From assembly GCA_017509985.1 (NCBI GenBank), contig JAFWOE010000017.1:1-47774 (forward strand): a stretch of DNA of 47,774 nucleotides, in the 5' to 3' direction. The notes beneath the pieces were generated by a model, which worked only from the letters and a program-made list of their open reading frames with translations, made no database searches and was not told the DNA's origin. Positions 15,116 to 22,717 of this stretch are shown here, in pieces; the first letter of the stretch is position 1; the number at the start of each line of letters is the position of its first letter. Made by a program: the position numbers and the translations under genes. The DNA comes from Lachnospiraceae bacterium (GTDB lineage Bacteria; Bacillota; Clostridia; Lachnospirales; Lachnospiraceae).

Positions 15116-16033
15116 TCTGCCGGCCGGAGTAAGGATCAGCTCTTTCGGAGCCGAAGCAGACTGAATCTTCAGCGGTTTTAATTTCAGAACGCGCCGGCCG
15201 TATTCATCGGATGCCGTACAGGCAAGGGCATCGAAGCAGGCCCACCCTTCACCGGGTGTTTCTCCTTCATTGGCCATAAGCTCAAAAGACATGAACTGCA
15301 GATCTGCCATACAGCAGGTCATGACGACCCGTCCCGCCTTCCAGGCTTTCGATTCATATCTCAGTTCCAGAGGTGCTGTAAAGTGCAGCACCTTTTTTTC
15401 ATAGTGTTCCGGGTGTTCCAAAGCATCAAGCCAGAAAGGGATAAAACGGCTTTCGGTGATCGTGATCTCTTTTTCTTCCAGTGAGAACGGTAGAAAAAGG
15501 TCAAACGCTCTTTCGTGAAAGCCCATCGGATCCTGGCGAAGGTAAGTCGCCCGGCGGTTCATCAGCCGAAAGGATTCAGAATAGGGTGCCAGCATTTCTT
15601 TGGACGGGCAGCCGCGGAACGTGACCTGATGGGACTCCGAGACCATCTGGCTGAACATTTGTCTGAAATTGGCAAAGTAGAGTTCCAGGGTGGCCCACTC
15701 GATCCATGTTGCGGCATAAGAGACCTCCATGACAACAGGGAGCTTCTCGCGAAGCTCCTGTATCATGGTGTTCATTTCCACATAGATCCGGTCCGGCTGG
15801 ACCTCCTCGATCCGGCGCATACAGAACTCAGCAACATCCAAACCCCCGTCATAATACGCGACCTGCGTATTCTTTTCCGACAAGGCCCCGACGTCATACT
15901 GCACTTCTCCTTCTTCAAAGCAAAGGATCAGCGTCGTTCCGCGCTTATAAAAGAAATCGTTCAGAATACAGTCCTGGATGCAGGAGGTTTTTCCCGCACC
16001 CAGGAAGCCGTAAACGATCCGTGTATCAATCAT
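15110..16033 (-). CDS. G3E-like P-loop GTP-binding protein (CobW/COG0523-related)
   Basis: A 307-residue P-loop protein. The start reads MIDTRIVYGFLGAGKTS, with the Walker A motif at residues 9-17, in the form used by G3E GTPases (CobW, HypB, UreG, metal delivery). TTLILCFEEGEVQYD follows, the switch-like strand seen in clostridial relatives with EEGE. The CxCC metal motif of classical COG0523 proteins is missing. Residues 225-307 hold the C-terminal sheet, of unknown role. ATG 16033 lies inside the end of the alcohol dehydrogenase gene (8-base overlap), so the two are translationally coupled. It could be a metallochaperone for the zinc dehydrogenase; that is inference. Confidence 0.75.
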   Translation of the reverse strand: MIDTRIVYGFLGAGKTSCIQDCILNDFFYKRGTTLILCFEEGEVQYDVGALSEKNTQVAYYDGGLDVAEFCMRRIEEVQPDRIYVEMNTMIQELREKLPVVMEVSYAATWIEWATLELYFANFRQMFSQMVSESHQVTFRGCPSKEMLAPYSESFRLMNRRATYLRQDPMGFHERAFDLFLPFSLEEKEITITESRFIPFWLDALEHPEHYEKKVLHFTAPLELRYESKAWKAGRVVMTCCMADLQFMSFELMANEGETPGEGWACFDALACTASDEYGRRVLKLKPLKIQSASAPKELILTPAGRS

Positions 16034-16976
16034 ACAGGCAGACCAGACGTCCGTCGATCTCGCCGTTGCGGAGTTTGTCAATGCCTTCCGCGATCTCATC
16101 AAACGAGCAGATATTGATCTTCGGATCCAGTTCGCCGCTGGCAAGAAGCTCCAGACAGTCTCTCAGATCGTCGGTGGTGCTTCCCTGGGATCCTACGAAG
16201 GTCAGCTCTTTGAAGATCATGGAATAGGTATAGATCTCGGACTTGTCGCTTGCCATGCCGACCAGAACGACGCGGCCGTACTGCTTGACCGTATTCAGGG
16301 CGTCAGCCGTGGTCTTTCCGGCACCTGCAAAGTCAATGATAACATCCAGGTTTTTGTCCGCGAAATCCGTAATGCTCGGCTTTACTTCCTTTGCTCCGAG
16401 AGCAAGCGCACGCTCCTGGGCAGAGGGCTTTCTTGTCGCAACATATACTTCACAGCCTTTGACAACCGCGATCCGGACAGCAAACTGTCCGAGTCCTCCG
16501 ACTCCGATGATACCGACTTTCATTCCGGGCTTTACCTGCCCGACGGTGCAGACAGCATGATAGGAAGTGGCTCCTGCGTCTGTCGCAGCTGCAGCCTTCG
16601 CCGGTGCAAGTCCTTCCGGTACTTTAACCAGCTGTTCCACCGGGGCGGTCGTCATGGTGCCGTAGCCTCCGTCGCGGGTATATCCCGGGGTGGTGCCGTC
16701 CTTTGCGTAAAGCGGGCAAACCGCGACGATATCGCCGATCTCATATCCTTCCACGCCTTCGCCGATCTCAACGATCTCACCGCAGACCTCATGTCCCATA
16801 ATGACAGGAACGCTAAAACTTCCCATCCAGGATTCGATATCCAGAGCACTGACATCGGAGTGGCAAAGTCCGCCTGCCAGAGTCTTTAAAACAACATATC
16901 CCGGTTTTGCTTTCGGGTCCGGCTTTTCAACGATTTTAAGCGGCTGATGTGTTCCGGTAAATTCCCAACCTTTCAT
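16026..16976 (-). CDS. Zinc-dependent alcohol dehydrogenase (MDR family)
   Basis: A 316-residue medium-chain dehydrogenase. The catalytic zinc site has C38 (GGLCHSDV), H62-E63 (MGHEVCGE) and, where most enzymes have a third cysteine, D133 (ATDAGATSYHAV). The Rossmann motif GIIGVGGLGQFA is at residues 155-166, NAD(P)-binding. The loop that normally carries four structural-zinc cysteines is replaced by VCPLYAKDGTTPGYTRDGG, with only one. At 316 residues it is shorter than typical 340-350-residue alcohol dehydrogenases because of this. AAAGGAGG precedes ATG 16976. A degenerate TTGTTAA box (17096-17090, minus strand) lies 114 bases upstream. Substrate unknown. Confidence 0.88.
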   Translation of the reverse strand: MKGWEFTGTHQPLKIVEKPDPKAKPGYVVLKTLAGGLCHSDVSALDIESWMGSFSVPVIMGHEVCGEIVEIGEGVEGYEIGDIVAVCPLYAKDGTTPGYTRDGGYGTMTTAPVEQLVKVPEGLAPAKAAAATDAGATSYHAVCTVGQVKPGMKVGIIGVGGLGQFAVRIAVVKGCEVYVATRKPSAQERALALGAKEVKPSITDFADKNLDVIIDFAGAGKTTADALNTVKQYGRVVLVGMASDKSEIYTYSMIFKELTFVGSQGSTTDDLRDCLELLASGELDPKINICSFDEIAEGIDKLRNGEIDGRLVCLYD

Positions 16977-17118
16977 AATGTTCAGGGCCTCCTTTTTGCT
17001 GATTTATGATTTCAAATAATCAGATTCACATTCTTCAGTCATTATTAAGATAACATAAAGAAACTGAGTTTTGTACCATAATTATTTATTTAACAAATCC
17101 GGTCTGAAGCAGAAATGC

Positions 17119-17147
17119 TTGAATAATTCGTATGCGGATACTATAAT
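17119..17147 (+). promoter_or_regulatory. Near-consensus sigma-A promoter for the cation exchanger gene
   Basis: TTGAAT (17119-17124), 17 bases, TATAAT (17142-17147), about 97 bases before the exchanger start. This is among the best promoters in the window. Confidence 0.6.
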
Positions 17148-17243
17148 GTCACCGAAAAAAACGCTGGACAGCAAGCAGGACATGGCGGGATATCGTTACA
17201 GCCGTTTGTCTGCCGTCATGTAGTGGAGGATAATTACAACAGT

Positions 17244-18218
17244 ATGATGACTAAAGCAGTGCTTTTATTCCTTCTCGGACTGGTCTGCCTGATCAAGGGC
17301 GGAGACTGGTTTGTAGACAGTGCCTGCGGGATCGCCAGACGTTTCCGCGTTCCGGAACTGATCATCGGTGCAACGGTCGTTTCCATCGGGACAACGCTTC
17401 CGGAGGTCATGGTGTCGACCACTTCGGCAATTTCGGGACACCCGGAGATCGCCTACGGTAATGCGATCGGCTCCGTCATCTGCAATACCGCGCTGATCTC
17501 AGCGCTCACGATTGCGATCAAACCCGGGAAAGCAGACCGTTCAAGCATGAAAATGCCGGTCCTGTTCTTCTTTATCGCAGCTGCGATTTACTGTGCCGTC
17601 TCTTATACCACCGGCTATTTCAGCAGACCTGTCGGCCTGGTGATGCTGGCAGTCTTTATTGTTTATATCATGCTCAGTGTCCGAAACATTAAAATGAGCG
17701 GCGATGCTGCTGCGGAGCAGGAAGAGCACTCTCCGGAAAAACAGAGCAGCCTGGTCAAAGATCTGGTATTCCTGGTCATCGGCGCGGCTCTGATCGCCGT
17801 CGGAGCAAACCTTCTGGTGGAAAACGGCACCATAATCGCCAAGGCTCTTCATGTGCCGGAATCCGTGATCGCACTGACGATGGTTGCCATCGGCACAAGC
17901 CTTCCGGAACTGGTGACCGCCATTACTTCGCTGGCAAAAGGCCACAGCCTGCTCTCGCTCGGAAACATTATCGGTGCGAACCTTTTCAACCTCGTCCTGG
18001 TAAGCGGAGTCGCGGTCACTGCGAAGCCCTTCCGCATCCCGGAAAGCAAAATGATCGCCGGGATGAATTCCTCCCTTGTGCTGGAGATCCCGCTGATGAT
18101 CTTTGTCATGGCATTTCTGACATTCCCCGCACTGAAAGCAGGGAAGACCATGCGTTTTCAGGGGATCGTTCTCCTGATCCTTTACGCGGCTTTTCTTGCG
18201 GTCCAGTTTATGATCTGA
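17244..18218 (+). CDS. Sodium/calcium exchanger family (CaCA, YrbG-like) membrane protein
   Basis: A 324-residue membrane protein with two inverted alpha-repeats, the hallmark of CaCA antiporters: VSIGTTLPEVMVSTTSA (about residues 52-68) and VAIGTSLPELVTAITSL (about 212-228), each carrying the acidic residue that binds Ca2+ or Na+. Some ten hydrophobic segments surround them, with a polar loop near residues 150-175. It would expel calcium or another cation in exchange for Na+ or H+. ATG 17244 is used; GTG 17223 in frame adds a polar stretch, and GGAGG at 17225-17229 is 14 bases before the ATG, a little far. Its own promoter is at 17119. Confidence 0.9.
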   Translation: MMTKAVLLFLLGLVCLIKGGDWFVDSACGIARRFRVPELIIGATVVSIGTTLPEVMVSTTSAISGHPEIAYGNAIGSVICNTALISALTIAIKPGKADRSSMKMPVLFFFIAAAIYCAVSYTTGYFSRPVGLVMLAVFIVYIMLSVRNIKMSGDAAAEQEEHSPEKQSSLVKDLVFLVIGAALIAVGANLLVENGTIIAKALHVPESVIALTMVAIGTSLPELVTAITSLAKGHSLLSLGNIIGANLFNLVLVSGVAVTAKPFRIPESKMIAGMNSSLVLEIPLMIFVMAFLTFPALKAGKTMRFQGIVLLILYAAFLAVQFMI

Positions 18219-18233
18219 ATCCCTTGTTTTGGT

Positions 18234-18262
18234 TTGCGAAACAGCGACAGTTTTGATATGAT
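18234..18262 (+). promoter_or_regulatory. Promoter for the mgsA-like / rsmD / coaD run
   Basis: TTGCGA (18234-18239), 17 bases, TATGAT (18257-18262), 24 bases before the ATG at 18287. Confidence 0.5.
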
Positions 18263-18286
18263 ATCCGTAGATCAACGGAGGATAAT

Positions 18287-18694
18287 ATGAATATCGGCCT
18301 TACCGCGCACAACAGCAAAAAAAGCCTTATGGAAGACTTCTGTATTGCTTACAGAGGTATTCTGTCCAAACACGATCTGTACGCTACGGGAACGACCGGC
18401 AAAAGAGTAGAAGAAGTGACCGGACTGAAAGTGGCCAAGCTCCTTCCGGGTTCGGTCGGGGGCGACATGCAGTTCATGGAAATGGTGGAACGCAACGGCC
18501 TTGACCTGGTGATCTTCTTTTACAATCCGAATATGACTTTCATGAAGGAAATGGACGTTTACCGGATCGTCCGCATCTGCGACCAGTACAGCATTCCTGT
18601 AGCCACCAATGTGGCGACAGCCGAGATGCTGATCCTGGGGATGGAGCGCGGGGATCTTGACTGGCGTCTGCAGATCTCCGGGAGGGATGAATGA
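18287..18694 (+). CDS. mgsA: Methylglyoxal synthase homologue with altered active site
   Basis: A 135-residue MGS-like domain. The family converts dihydroxyacetone phosphate to methylglyoxal and phosphate. Phosphate loop ATGTTG (33-38), GGD (58-60) and VATNVATAEMLILG all match. Aligning without gaps to the E. coli enzyme as I remember it, the catalytic base D71 is kept (D60) and D101 is kept (D90), but D20 is N9, D91 is N80 and H98 is K87. So the fold is clear but normal catalysis is doubtful. GGAGG is 5 bases before the ATG. It overlaps rsmD by ATGA. The symbol marks homology, not proven activity. Confidence 0.75.
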   Translation: MNIGLTAHNSKKSLMEDFCIAYRGILSKHDLYATGTTGKRVEEVTGLKVAKLLPGSVGGDMQFMEMVERNGLDLVIFFYNPNMTFMKEMDVYRIVRICDQYSIPVATNVATAEMLILGMERGDLDWRLQISGRDE

Positions 18695-19251
18695 GAGTCA
18701 TTGCCGGCAGCAGGAGAAGCCTCCCTTTAAAGGCTGTTCCGGGCGAAGATACCAGACCGACAACGGACCGGATCAAGGAGACGCTGTTCAATATCCTGAT
18801 GCCCGAAATTCCGGGCTGCCGGTTTCTGGATCTGTTTGCCGGGTCCGGAGGGATCGGGATCGAGGCGCTCAGCAGAGGCGCAGGCTATGCCTGCTTTGCA
18901 GACCGGGAACAGAAAGCGGTCCGGGTTATAAAAGAAAACCTCGCATTTACAAAACTGACCGATTCTTCGGATGTGATCATGAATGATGTGATCCGGCTGC
19001 TTTCAAAGCAGAATCGCGGGAAACCTTTTGATGTGATCTTTATGGATCCGCCGTACGGTGCTTCGCTGGAGCAGGAAGCTGTGACGAAACTGGTATCGGG
19101 GACGGGCTGGATGCATGAGGATTCGCTGATCGTTATCGAAGCGGATATACGGACCGGCTTTTCTTGGGCCGACGACCTTCCCTGCGAGATCACCCGAATC
19201 AAGGAATATAAGACGAACAAGCACGTTTTCATGCGGCTGAAAAAGGAGTAA
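18691..19251 (+). CDS. rsmD: 16S rRNA (guanine(966)-N2)-methyltransferase RsmD
   Basis: A 186-residue SAM-dependent methyltransferase that modifies G966 of 16S rRNA. The opening [13 protein letters not shown] and [15 protein letters not shown] are typical of RsmD. The SAM site is DLFAGSGG (47-54) and the catalytic DPPY is at 119-122. It overlaps the mgsA-like gene by four bases and is followed two bases later by coaD; the rsmD-coaD pair is one of the most conserved gene pairs in Firmicutes, which supports both calls. Confidence 0.95.
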   Translation: MRVIAGSRRSLPLKAVPGEDTRPTTDRIKETLFNILMPEIPGCRFLDLFAGSGGIGIEALSRGAGYACFADREQKAVRVIKENLAFTKLTDSSDVIMNDVIRLLSKQNRGKPFDVIFMDPPYGASLEQEAVTKLVSGTGWMHEDSLIVIEADIRTGFSWADDLPCEITRIKEYKTNKHVFMRLKKE

Positions 19252-19253
19252 AA

Positions 19254-19739
19254 ATGAGTATTGCGATCTATCCGGGAAGCTTTGACCCGATGACTTACGG
19301 CCACCTGGATCTGATAAAAAGAGCTTCGCTGTTATTCGATAAACTGGTGGTCGGTGTTTTGGTCAATTCCTCGAAAACGCCGTTGTTTTCTATTGAAGAA
19401 CGTGTTAATATGATTGAAAGAGCGATATCCGATATTCCGAATGTGGAAGTCCGGCGGTTCACCGGGCTGACTGTGGATTTTGCATTGGAGTGCAATGCGC
19501 AGGCGATCGTCCGGGGCCTTCGGGCTGTTACGGATTATGAATATGAACTTTCTATCGCTCAGACAAACCGGGTATTAAGACACAATATTGACAGTGTTTT
19601 TCTGGCGACATCTCTGGAATATGCATATTTAAGCTCGACTGTCGTAAAAGAGGTGGCGTCGTACGGGGAGGATATCAGTCGGTTTGTTCCCGGGTTCGTG
19701 GCAGATGCGATCATGCAGAAAATTCAAAAAAAAGGATGA
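19254..19739 (+). CDS. coaD: Phosphopantetheine adenylyltransferase
   Basis: A 161-residue enzyme of coenzyme A synthesis: it joins 4'-phosphopantetheine with ATP to give dephospho-CoA and pyrophosphate. [19 protein letters not shown] (6-24) has the nucleotidyltransferase TxGH motif as [16 protein letters not shown] is the substrate-binding segment, and [12 protein letters not shown] near residue 127 is the end motif. Length matches the family. AAGGAG precedes ATG 19254. An A8 run lies at its very end, before the stop. Confidence 0.97.
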   Translation: MSIAIYPGSFDPMTYGHLDLIKRASLLFDKLVVGVLVNSSKTPLFSIEERVNMIERAISDIPNVEVRRFTGLTVDFALECNAQAIVRGLRAVTDYEYELSIAQTNRVLRHNIDSVFLATSLEYAYLSSTVVKEVASYGEDISRFVPGFVADAIMQKIQKKG

Positions 19740-19755
19740 AAGGCTGGGTTATTAA

Positions 19756-20421
19756 ATGAGTAGCAGCAGAATTGAGCAGATCATTGAAGAGATCGAAGAG
19801 TATGTTGAAGGTTGCCGGTATCAGCCGCTTTCCACAACGAAGATCATCGTAAACAAGGAAGAGCTGGAAGAACTCCTCCGTGAGCTTCGCCTGAAGACTC
19901 CGGACGAGATCAAGCGTTATCAGAAGATCATCTCCAACAAAGACGCGATCCTTTCCGACGCCGAGACAAAGGCAGAAGGGATCATCGAGAATGCCCGGGC
20001 AGAAGCAGCCGAAATGGTTACGCAGACCGAGATCATGAAACAGGCCTATTCCCAGGCTACCGATACGATCAATGAAGCAAATGCCCAGGCCCAGCAGATA
20101 CTTGATTCCGCCCAGACCGATGCGAACAGCATCCGGATGAGCGCGATCTCCTACACCGATGAAATGTTAAGCAGCCTTTCCGGCATGCTTGGCAGCTCTC
20201 TGGCCGACATTACCGACAGATACTCCAACCTTATCGGAACACTTCAGAACTGCTACGACGTTGTAAATCAGAACCGTGCCGAGCTGGCTCCCGCCCTTGA
20301 GCAGGGCGAGGCTCCTTCCGTTATTCCGGAAGTAGAAAGAACCTACGAGGATGACGATGATGATGAGAAGGATTATCGTTATGAAGATGAGGAGCCGGAC
20401 GATTATTTCGATAAGGACTGA
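19756..20421 (+). CDS. V-ATPase subunit H-like / DivIVA-like coiled-coil protein
   Basis: A 221-residue acidic protein. Residues 1-55 start IEQIIEEIEEYVEGCRYQPL, then a long coiled coil at about 60-130 rich in Ala, Glu and Gln (AEGIIENARAEAAEMVTQTE), and a low-complexity acidic tail (EDDDDDEKDYRYEDEEPDD). In Lachnospiraceae the gene after coaD is often annotated as a vacuolar-type ATPase subunit H-like protein, and this matches in place and shape. No other V-ATPase gene is near, so an ATPase role is doubtful; a scaffold in division or envelope growth is more plausible. Start is ATG 19756; no strong Shine-Dalgarno. Confidence 0.65.
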   Translation: MSSSRIEQIIEEIEEYVEGCRYQPLSTTKIIVNKEELEELLRELRLKTPDEIKRYQKIISNKDAILSDAETKAEGIIENARAEAAEMVTQTEIMKQAYSQATDTINEANAQAQQILDSAQTDANSIRMSAISYTDEMLSSLSGMLGSSLADITDRYSNLIGTLQNCYDVVNQNRAELAPALEQGEAPSVIPEVERTYEDDDDDEKDYRYEDEEPDDYFDKD

Positions 20422-20454
20422 TGCCCCTTCGGAGTAACTCCTTATGAACCATCA

Positions 20455-20479
20455 GGCGCAGCTTTGCAGCTGCGCCTTT
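20455..20479 (+). terminator. Strong hairpin directly before the pseudouridine synthase start
   Basis: GGCGCAGCT (20455-20463), loop TTGC, AGCTGCGCC (20468-20476) form a perfect 9-bp stem, followed by only TTT. It may be a terminator of the coiled-coil gene, though the T-run is short, or an RNA structure controlling the next start codon 4 bases downstream of the stem. Confidence 0.55.
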
Positions 20480-20480
20480 A

Positions 20481-21449
20481 ATGACTATGAAAGAGATCCT
20501 TATATCCGAAAAAAGCGAAGGTCAGAGACTGAGCCGGTATCTTTCACGGCTGCTTGTGAATACCGGAAGCGGTTTTATCTTTCGAATGCTCCGGAAAAAG
20601 AATATCACCCTCAACGGGAAAAAGGCGGACGGGAATGAAATGCTTCACGCCGGAGACGTGATCCGTATTTATTTTTCGGACGAAACGTATGAAAAGCTCA
20701 GCCGGGCGGCGGAAGAGGAATTCGTTTCTTTCCCGGATGAAGGCCGGATCCTTTATGAGGATCCGAATATACTGATCTATAACAAGCCGGCAGGCATGCT
20801 TTCACAGAAGGCAAAAACGGACGACGTTTCAGTCTGTGAATATCTTACCGGATACCTTATCCGGAAAGGAGAAGCGGATCCGGAATCGCTTTCGGAGTAC
20901 CGCCCTTCGGCTGTAAACCGTCTGGACCGGAATACCAGCGGACTGGTGCTGTGCGCTAAAAACCTGAAAGCGGCCAGGGCGCTTTCCGAAATGCTTAAGA
21001 AGCGTGAAGTCCGAAAAGAATACCTTTGTATTGCAAAGGGCCGGATCACAAAAGGAGCGGATCTGAAGGGCTATATCCGAAAGGATCCTGCAGCGAATAC
21101 CGTGTCTTTATCCGAAAATCCGAATGACGGTACCTATGCGGAAACTTCGTATACACCTGCCGGTTTTTGTGATAAACTGGACGCGACTGTTCTGGAAGTG
21201 GACCTTCTGACCGGAAGGACACATCAGATCCGGGCCCAGCTCGCTGCTTCGGGGCATCCGATCGCCGGCGATGCCAAATACGGCGACAGCAGATGGAACA
21301 GCGAGCTGAAAAAGAGATACGGGATCCGGCACCAGCTGCTGCATGCATACAGAATTACGTTTCCGCCAATGAAAGGGATACTGGAAAACCTTTCCGGCAA
21401 AGTGTTTGAGGCAGAGGCTCCCTTTGCATATCTGTACAGTGCAAAGTGA
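20481..21449 (+). CDS. RluA-family pseudouridine synthase
   Basis: A 322-residue enzyme that isomerises uridine to pseudouridine in rRNA or tRNA. Residues 14-75 are an S4-like RNA-binding domain, and NRLDRNTSGLVL (146-157) holds the catalytic aspartate (D149 from ATG 20481). GRTHQIRAQLAASGHPIAGDAKYG follows in the form seen in RluC/RluD enzymes. The start may be ATG 20481 or ATG 20487; neither has a Shine-Dalgarno, because a hairpin (20455-20476) occupies the position. Which uridine is modified cannot be told. Confidence 0.9.
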   Translation: MTMKEILISEKSEGQRLSRYLSRLLVNTGSGFIFRMLRKKNITLNGKKADGNEMLHAGDVIRIYFSDETYEKLSRAAEEEFVSFPDEGRILYEDPNILIYNKPAGMLSQKAKTDDVSVCEYLTGYLIRKGEADPESLSEYRPSAVNRLDRNTSGLVLCAKNLKAARALSEMLKKREVRKEYLCIAKGRITKGADLKGYIRKDPAANTVSLSENPNDGTYAETSYTPAGFCDKLDATVLEVDLLTGRTHQIRAQLAASGHPIAGDAKYGDSRWNSELKKRYGIRHQLLHAYRITFPPMKGILENLSGKVFEAEAPFAYLYSAK

Positions 21450-21490
21450 AGGACTGCAAATCCGGAAGATGAGAATAACGGGGAAAATCA

Positions 21491-22186
21491 ATGCCATTTT
21501 ATGAGAAGGGCACGCCCGATCTGATAGATTTGGAAAAACAGAATAAAGAGGTCGGGAATGAAGAACCGGCCGAAGAGAACAAGCCGGGGCCGGCCCTGGA
21601 CTTTTTCTTTACATTACTGATCGCAGTGGGGATCGCGCTTTTTCTGAACTTTTTTATCGTCGTCAACGCAGTGATCCCGAGCGCTTCCATGGAGAATACG
21701 ATCATGACCGGCGACCGTGTGTTCGGCAGCCGGCTTGCCTATAAGTTTTCCGAGCCGGAGCGTTACGATATTGTCATCTTCCGCTATCCGGACGACGAAT
21801 CCCAGCTTTTTATCAAACGGGTGATCGGCCTCCCAAATGAAACGGTAGTGATCTCGGGCGGGAAAGTATATATCATCGACGCCGGAATTGACACATCCGG
21901 AACAGATGATGAGGCATTGATGGAAGATCCGGGTATGTTCGGGTCTGCGGAACTGCTGGACGACAGTTTCTGTCCGGAAAAGCCGGTCGGAGGCGGCGAC
22001 CGGGACGGTGTTTTCCGGGTGCCGGAAAACAGTTACTTTGTCCTCGGAGACAACCGGAATCATTCCAACGACGCGCGGTTCTGGAAAAATCATTATGTGG
22101 CGGAAAAGAAGATCCTCGGGAAAGCCTTTTTAAAGTATTGGCCGCTGAACGAGATCTCAACGTTAGGATATAAGGGCAGCAGATGA
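21491..22186 (+). CDS. lepB: Signal peptidase I
   Basis: A 231-residue signal peptidase I that removes signal peptides outside the cytoplasmic membrane. A polar N-terminus (1-37) precedes one membrane helix (38-60). The catalytic serine is S66 in IPSASMENT, and the general-base lysine is K109 in FIKRVIGLPNE; ENSYFVLGDNRNHSNDARFW is the C-terminal signature. It overlaps recU by four bases (ATGA) and is spaced 41 bases after the pseudouridine synthase gene. Confidence 0.95.
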   Translation: MPFYEKGTPDLIDLEKQNKEVGNEEPAEENKPGPALDFFFTLLIAVGIALFLNFFIVVNAVIPSASMENTIMTGDRVFGSRLAYKFSEPERYDIVIFRYPDDESQLFIKRVIGLPNETVVISGGKVYIIDAGIDTSGTDDEALMEDPGMFGSAELLDDSFCPEKPVGGGDRDGVFRVPENSYFVLGDNRNHSNDARFWKNHYVAEKKILGKAFLKYWPLNEISTLGYKGSR

Positions 22187-22713
22187 GTGCATGGAAAACA
22201 AGGGGCCTGAGGGGGTCGACGCTTGAAGAACTGGTCAACAGGACAAACGAACAGTACCGTGAAAAAGGACTGGCCCTGATCCAGAAGATCCCGACGCCCA
22301 TAACCCCGATCGAAATCGATAAAGAGAACCGTCATATCACCCTGGCTTACTTCGAGCAGAAGAGCACGGTGGATTACATCGGTGCAGTCCAGGGGATCCC
22401 GGTATGTTTTGATGCAAAGGAATCGCATTCGGATACTTTTCCGCTGGCGAACATTCATGAACACCAGGTGGCGTTCATGAGGGATTTTGAGCGGCAGGAA
22501 GGAGTCGCTTTCCTGCTGATTTATTATTCCACAAGCGACTCTTATTACTATATGCGGCTGGAGGAACTGGAAAAGTTTCTGAAGCGTGCCGAAGAGGGCG
22601 GGCTGAAACGCTTTAAAAAGGAAGAGCTGGATCCGGAGTTCTTTCTTTCGGTCGATAACTGGGCGCTGGTCCCTTATCTGGAAGGAATACAGAAAGATCT
22701 GAACATGAGGTAG
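22183..22713 (+). CDS. recU: Holliday junction resolvase RecU
   Basis: A 176-residue RecU, the Gram-positive resolvase that cuts four-way junctions in homologous recombination. RGLRGSTLEELVNRTNEQY is the usual start, and STVDYIGAVQ, CFDAKES and HEHQVAFM carry the metal-binding acid and lysine residues of the nuclease fold. Length fits the family. The start overlaps lepB. Together with ruvA-ruvB further on, it completes the junction-migration and resolution system (no RuvC is expected in Firmicutes). Confidence 0.93.
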   Translation: MSAWKTRGLRGSTLEELVNRTNEQYREKGLALIQKIPTPITPIEIDKENRHITLAYFEQKSTVDYIGAVQGIPVCFDAKESHSDTFPLANIHEHQVAFMRDFERQEGVAFLLIYYSTSDSYYYMRLEELEKFLKRAEEGGLKRFKKEELDPEFFLSVDNWALVPYLEGIQKDLNMR

Positions 22714-22717
22714 CAGA

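Noticed and set aside
17085-17100. Complete Rex operator upstream of the alcohol dehydrogenase
   Set aside because: Only one half-site is perfect; the second half matches in about four of seven positions.
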